DNA from: an uncultured Clostridia bacterium
Lineage (GTDB): Bacteria > Bacillota > Clostridia > Christensenellales > CAG-138
Direction of reading: 5' to 3'
NCBI GenBank assembly: GCA_934633695.1
Contig: CAKTYT010000015.1
Coordinates: forward strand, 1 to 42,439
Length of the DNA: 42,439 bases
The notes under the pieces were generated by a model. That model saw nothing but the letters and a program-made list of their open reading frames with translations, did not search any database and had not been told where the DNA came from. A program made the position numbers and the translations under genes. Of this stretch, positions 40,172-42,439 are shown one piece after another; position 1 is the first letter of the stretch; each line of letters begins with the position of its first letter.

Positions 40172-40804
40172 ATGGCAAGATATACAGATTCCGTTTGCAG
40201 GCAGTGCCGCAGAGAAGGCACCAAACTGTTTCTTAAGGGCGACCGTTGCTACAACGAAGCAAAGTGTGCGGTTATGAAACGTCACACTCCTCCGGGACAG
40301 CATGGTCAGGCTCGTGCCCGTAAGGCATCCGAATACGGTACCCAGCTCCGTGAAAAGCAGAAGTGCCGTCGTGCCTATGGCATCCTCGAATCCCAGTTCC
40401 GTAAGTACTACGATATGGCAGCTAACATGCGCGGTATGACCGGCGAAAACATGCTCTGCCTCATCGAACGCAGGCTCGATAACGTTTGCTATCGCCTTGG
40501 TTTCGGTGCAAGCCGTGCACAGGCTCGTCAGTGGATTGCCCACGGTCATATCCTCGTAGATGGCCAGAAGGTCGACATCCCCTCCTACCTTGTAAAGCCC
40601 GGTCAGAAGATCAGTGTTCGCACTAAGAGTTTCGACATTGAATTCTTCAAGGCTTTGAGGGAGCAGGGTGCTGATAAGCCCATTCCCAAGTGGCTTGAGC
40701 TTGATGCAGCAAACCTCAGCGGTACAGTGGCAGCAATGCCTCAGCGTGATGATATCGATCTCACAATTGAGGAACACCTCATTGTTGAGTTCTATTCAAG
40801 GTAA
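40172..40804 (+). CDS. rpsD: 30S ribosomal protein S4, zinc type
   Basis: A 210-residue S4, a primary 16S rRNA-binding protein and known translational or transcriptional autoregulator. It is the four-cysteine form (Cys9, Cys12, Cys26, Cys32), with an S4 domain at RLDNVCYRLGFGASRAQARQ. Its place between rpsK and rpoA is a clostridial arrangement (Bacillus has rpsD elsewhere) and puts it under the structured leader. Confidence 0.98.
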   Translation: MARYTDSVCRQCRREGTKLFLKGDRCYNEAKCAVMKRHTPPGQHGQARARKASEYGTQLREKQKCRRAYGILESQFRKYYDMAANMRGMTGENMLCLIERRLDNVCYRLGFGASRAQARQWIAHGHILVDGQKVDIPSYLVKPGQKISVRTKSFDIEFFKALREQGADKPIPKWLELDAANLSGTVAAMPQRDDIDLTIEEHLIVEFYSR

Positions 40805-40861
40805 TCATCGCGGCTACCCTGATCTACCAGTTACTTTATTTCAAGAGAGGGGAGAGATTCG

Positions 40862-41803
40862 ATGTTCGAAAATGAAAGACCGAGAATCATGAATAAGGAG
40901 CTCACGGACAACTATGGCAAGTTTGTCGTTGAACCACTTGAGAGAGGCTTCGGAACAACTCTTGGCAATTGCCTCAGGAGAGTACTTCTGAGTTCATTGC
41001 CCGGTGCAGCAGCTTCTTCTATCAAGATAGAGGGCGTTCTTCATGAGTTTTCGACCATTCCGGGTGTTAAGGAAGACGTTACTGAAATCATTCTTAACAT
41101 CAAAGAGCTTCGCATTAAGATGCACAAAGACATGCCTGTTCATGTTCTTATCGATGCTCACGGTGAGTGCGAAGTAACCGCCGGTGACATAATCCACGAC
41201 AGTGATATTGAGATTGTTAATCCCGAGCTTCACATTGCGGATTTAGCAGAGGGTGCAAACCTTTACATGGATATCGTAATCGAAAAGGGTCGCGGCTATG
41301 TTTCGGCCGATAAGAACAAAAGGCCCGGTATGCCGATTGGCGAGATTGCGATTGATTCCATCTTTACACCCATTAAGAAGGTAAACTTTAAGGTTGAGGA
41401 TACTCGTGTCGGGCAGATAACCGATTACGATAAGCTTACACTGGAAGTATGGACCGGTGGAACCATTCGTCCCGAGGAAGCGGTTAGTGCAGCAGCAAGA
41501 ATAATGTTCGAGCAGCTTTCACTGTTCACAGACCTCACCGATGGTACACAGACAATCGAGATTGCAAGCGATGTTGAATCTGACGGAAACGATAAGATTT
41601 ATGACATGGCAATCGAGGAACTTGATCTCTCCGTGCGTTCCTACAACTGCCTCAAGCGTGCAGGCATCAATACCGTTGCCGAACTTGTCGAACGCGATGA
41701 GGATGAAATGATGAAAGTGCGTAATCTTGGCAGGAAGTCCCTTGAGGAAGTACAGCAGAAGCTGGCCGTTCTGGGTCTGAACCTGCGTGACAGCGACGAC
41801 TAA
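40862..41803 (+). CDS. rpoA: DNA-directed RNA polymerase subunit alpha
   Basis: A 313-residue alpha subunit: dimerisation/assembly domain (ERGFGTTLGNCLRRVLLSSLPG) to about 230, then the C-terminal promoter-contact domain (LDLSVRSYNCLKRAGINTVAEL, NLGRKSLEEV). GAGGGGAGAG precedes the start. Confidence 0.98.
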   Translation: MFENERPRIMNKELTDNYGKFVVEPLERGFGTTLGNCLRRVLLSSLPGAAASSIKIEGVLHEFSTIPGVKEDVTEIILNIKELRIKMHKDMPVHVLIDAHGECEVTAGDIIHDSDIEIVNPELHIADLAEGANLYMDIVIEKGRGYVSADKNKRPGMPIGEIAIDSIFTPIKKVNFKVEDTRVGQITDYDKLTLEVWTGGTIRPEEAVSAAARIMFEQLSLFTDLTDGTQTIEIASDVESDGNDKIYDMAIEELDLSVRSYNCLKRAGINTVAELVERDEDEMMKVRNLGRKSLEEVQQKLAVLGLNLRDSDD

Positions 41804-41811
41804 TTCGCTCG

Positions 41812-41838
41812 CCTGTATCGGGGAATTGACGATGCAGG
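41812..41838. other. Hairpin in the rpoA-rplQ gap
   Basis: CCTGTATCG (41812-41820) pairs with CGATGCAGG (41830-41838), one G-U pair. No U tract, so probably not a terminator. Confidence 0.4.
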
Positions 41839-41859
41839 CATTATATAGGAGGAAATTTT

Positions 41860-42351
41860 ATGCCTAACCGTAAGCTTAACAAGGCCACCGATCAGCGTGA
41901 TGCCATGCTTCGCAATATGGTCACCGCATTCCTTTGGAACGGTAAGCTCGTTACCACCGAGGCCCGCGCAAAGGAAGTTCGCCCCATTGCCGAGAAGCTC
42001 ATCACCCTTGCAGTGTCCGAATATAAGAATACCGAAACCGTTACCAAAACTACCTACAATGAAATGAAGCAGGCTGTTGAGGTCGAAAAGATCATCGACA
42101 AGCCCTCAAAGCTCCATGCTCGCAGAAAAATCATGGCTTATCTTTATGACCTTCCCCTTACCAGGGAGGACAAGGAAACTGCAAAGGCTTTCCGTGCCCG
42201 CGTCAAGGATACCCCCCACCCCGTTGTCGAGAAGCTCTTCCGTGAGCTTGCTCCCAAGTATGACGGTGTTAAGGGTGGCTATGTTCGCATCTTCAAACTT
42301 GGGCCCCGCCGTGGCGATGGTGCCGAGGTTTGCATGCTCGAGCTCAAATAA
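41860..42351 (+). CDS. rplQ: 50S ribosomal protein L17, long form
   Basis: A 163-residue L17. The core is normal at both ends (MPNRKLNKATDQRDAMLRNM and YVRIFKLGPRRGDGAEVCMLEL), but the middle, from about residue 55 to 125, is some 40 residues longer than in the usual 115-130-residue protein. Last gene of the alpha block, preceded by AGGAGG and followed by a terminator-like hairpin. Confidence 0.96.
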   Translation: MPNRKLNKATDQRDAMLRNMVTAFLWNGKLVTTEARAKEVRPIAEKLITLAVSEYKNTETVTKTTYNEMKQAVEVEKIIDKPSKLHARRKIMAYLYDLPLTREDKETAKAFRARVKDTPHPVVEKLFRELAPKYDGVKGGYVRIFKLGPRRGDGAEVCMLELK

Positions 42352-42394
42352 TCATTGATTTTCAAAGGGGCTGTTGCATTAGTCCCCAAAACAA

Positions 42395-42430
42395 AACCGG
42401 GCAACTCAAGACGGGTTGTCCGGTTTGCTG
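42395..42430 (+). terminator. Hairpin after rplQ, probable operon terminator
   Basis: AACCGGGCAAC (42395-42405) pairs with GTTGTCCGGTT (42415-42425), 11 bp with one G-U pair, followed by a weak T-rich stretch. A smaller GGGG/CCCC hairpin (42367-42387) precedes it. The window ends here. Confidence 0.6.
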
Positions 42431-42439
42431 CTTTCGTGT

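Overview
The window looks like a piece of chromosome from a clostridial (Bacillota) bacterium, probably an anaerobe of the gut type. The basis is gene order (the S10-spc-alpha ribosomal clusters fused through secY-adk-map-KOW-infA-rpmJ, with rpsD between rpsK and rpoA), the zinc forms of S14, S4, L36 and adenylate kinase, strong GGAGG ribosome binding sites, sigma-A-type promoters with 17-nt spacers, and an addB-type recombination gene. I cannot name a genus. No rRNA, tRNA, CRISPR array, transposase or integrase was seen.

Layout. 1-2640: a probable antibiotic-target-protection ABC-F gene (Lsa-like) behind a leader with a 5-codon ORF and a Rho-independent terminator, then a DUF4282/zinc-ribbon membrane protein. 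2640-4260: DUF951 protein, an active type I signal peptidase and, directly behind it, a paralogue lacking both catalytic residues. 4260-7255: a yybP-ykoY (Mn2+) riboswitch and the P2-type cation ATPase it controls. 7255-10520: uracil/xanthine permease, YitT-family membrane protein and uracil-DNA glycosylase. 10520-15170: glycine cleavage operon gcvT-gcvH-gcvPA-gcvPB (no gcvL). 15339-18656, minus strand: addB without an adjacent addA. 18766-25755: a four-gene operon from a perfect-consensus promoter. It encodes an SPFH/band-7 protein with seven zinc ribbons, a four-helix membrane/coiled-coil protein, and two TIR-domain proteins that share an identical 297-residue N-terminus (zinc ribbon, TPR-like helices, TIR) but carry unrelated C-termini (helical repeats plus four membrane helices versus ankyrin repeats). 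25805-42439: promoter, long leader and 32 genes of the ribosomal protein/secY/adk/map/infA/rpoA supercluster, with a second structured leader before rpsM.

The TIR operon is the most likely undescribed system. Its make-up (membrane scaffold, membrane partner, two presumptive NAD-consuming effectors with exchangeable sensor ends) fits an abortive-infection or envelope-stress defence module. Its two TIR genes share an 821-nt tract of complete DNA identity flanked on both sides by synonymous differences, which is the signature of gene conversion rather than simple recent duplication. Function is inferred; only architecture and DNA relationships are seen directly.
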